DNA of 64,000 nucleotides from Prorocentrum cordatum. Lineage: Eukaryota > Sar > Dinophyceae > Prorocentrales > Prorocentraceae. Positions 63,387-64,000 of this stretch are shown in pieces. Every line of letters begins with the position of its first letter. Position 1 is the first letter of the stretch. Position numbers and translations under genes: made by a program. A model generated the notes under the pieces. That model searched no databases and had not been told where the DNA came from. It saw nothing but the letters and a program-made list of their open reading frames with translations. The stretch lies in contig CAUYUJ010020535.1 in NCBI GenBank assembly GCA_963575745.1, positions 91,051-155,050 of the forward strand, read 5' to 3'.

Positions 63387-64000
63387 CCGATTGCGTACTC
63401 ACGGCCGCAGCCAAAACGGCAACCGGCCGAAGCAATCGCGTCTTCCTTCACTGGTAGCGGTTGCAGTTCAAGTGGCGGTACTTCAAAACCAAACATATAT
63501 CAACATTGGGCCAACGCATTAGCATGGGCGCACAGACCAAGAAAACCTCGGCTTAGTAACCCGCGGCGTGGCACGAAAAACGTGCGAATACGCCGAAGGT
63601 GTTGGATTTAACTCCCAATGTTCCAACGCTCTTGCAATCGTTGGTTTGAAAAGCCCTGGGCACTTCCCTTGCCGTGTCAACGCGCTGCGCCATCAAGGTG
63701 ACCTCACGCAAACCGTTTCGCGTAACTGCGCAGCGAATGTTCAAATGGATATTGCGCGCCTAGAATTATCAGAGTAGGGGGCGACAGTTTGCGGATATAC
63801 CTGTTTCTTATGAATAATCAAAAGGTGGGGGGTCCAGGACAAAGGTTTATTATACCACCGTCTTGGGGTTTAGATCCTTGGAAGTGGTTTTATCGTGAGG
63901 GAAATGAGCGTGCTGATGCTGAAACTTGGAAGGCCCGCGCGGGCCAGAACCATCGTACTTTCGACCCGTGCATTCATACTCTCAGAAGGGAACAAATAAA
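63387..64000 (+). pseudogene. Probable RNase H fragment of an RT1-like retrotransposon, frameshifted, runs off the window
   Basis: After a strong acceptor-like tract ('ctttttctatgcag') coding-like sequence appears in two frames: frame one to about 63570 (PIAYSRPQPKRQPAEAIASS), frame two 63568-63777 (RKTCEYAEGVGFNSQCSNAL to QMDIARLEL), then frame one again from about 63755 to the end (IIRVGGDSLRIYLFLMNNQK to WKWFYREGNERADAETWKAR). GDS and the N-x-x-AD motif match the corresponding two motifs of RT1 (GDSLLVQSWL, EANTRADELTHLA). The switch of frame inside the motif-3 strand indicates a 1-nt indel. Assignment rests on two short motifs. Confidence 0.4.

Overview
This looks like nuclear DNA of a large, repeat-rich eukaryotic genome, most likely a dinoflagellate or close relative. 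The evidence is low coding density, plus-strand coding blocks split by pyrimidine/purine-rich introns with AG acceptors, non-LTR retrotransposons with a C-terminal RNase H-like region, and a C5-cytosine methyltransferase gene with repeat-laden introns. The taxon is an inference; no rRNA, tRNA or spliced leader was recognised.

Left part (1 to about 41.1 kb) is almost entirely interlocking repeats. They are: (i) R1, a ~58-bp hairpin module present about 35 times, with a 10-bp inner stem (CCGGCGGTAA/TTACCGCCGG or a TGA/TCA variant); (ii) R2, a ~65-bp element beginning CTCGTAGAGC; (iii) R4, a ~270-330-bp body that usually leads into R1; (iv) S178, a satellite of 174-178-bp monomers in short arrays; (v) a ~300-bp 'leader' placed before S178 arrays; and (vi) two GC-rich families, R6 and R7. 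Leader plus S178 arrays form units bounded by 14-bp inverted ends (CTCGTAGAGCTTCC ... GGAAGCTCTACGAG).

Four protein-coding retroelement copies lie in this repeat field, and all four are inserted in the loop of an R1 hairpin. A (4439-6480) and B (7577-9738) encode a shared uncharacterised domain. RT1 (10468-14287) and RT2 (38213 to ~41.1 kb) encode non-LTR reverse transcriptases. Where the 3' junction is preserved (A, B, RT1) it falls at the same base, GGCGGT^RACC. A and B have 12-bp and 10-bp target-site duplications. RT1 carries a partial APE-like endonuclease, an RT with ADN instead of ADD in motif C, and RNase H-like motifs in permuted order.

At about 41.1 kb the repeat field stops within the 3'-truncated RT2, and sequence of a different character begins. 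From 42.0 to 57.7 kb I infer one plus-strand gene (gene D) of about 14 exons. It has a possible nuclear-localisation-like start, several uncharacterised exons, a Gly/Met-rich exon, and a C5-cytosine methyltransferase domain (motifs I, IV, VI, VIII, X) spread over the last five exons. Most splice junctions keep phase, but three in-frame stops (51379, 53260, 56397) suggest a decaying copy. A 1.8-kb degenerate telomere-like (CCCTAAGCC) minisatellite lies in one intron, and six 31-bp palindromic repeats in another.

From 58.8 to 62.0 kb a second plus-strand gene (gene Z, three phase-consistent exons, about 750-780 aa) encodes a Cys-rich module, a charged coiled-coil-like region and an uncharacterised C-terminal domain. 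A 150-bp MITE-like element with 27-bp terminal inverted repeats sits 25 bp after its stop. The window ends in a probable frameshifted RNase H fragment of an RT1-like element.
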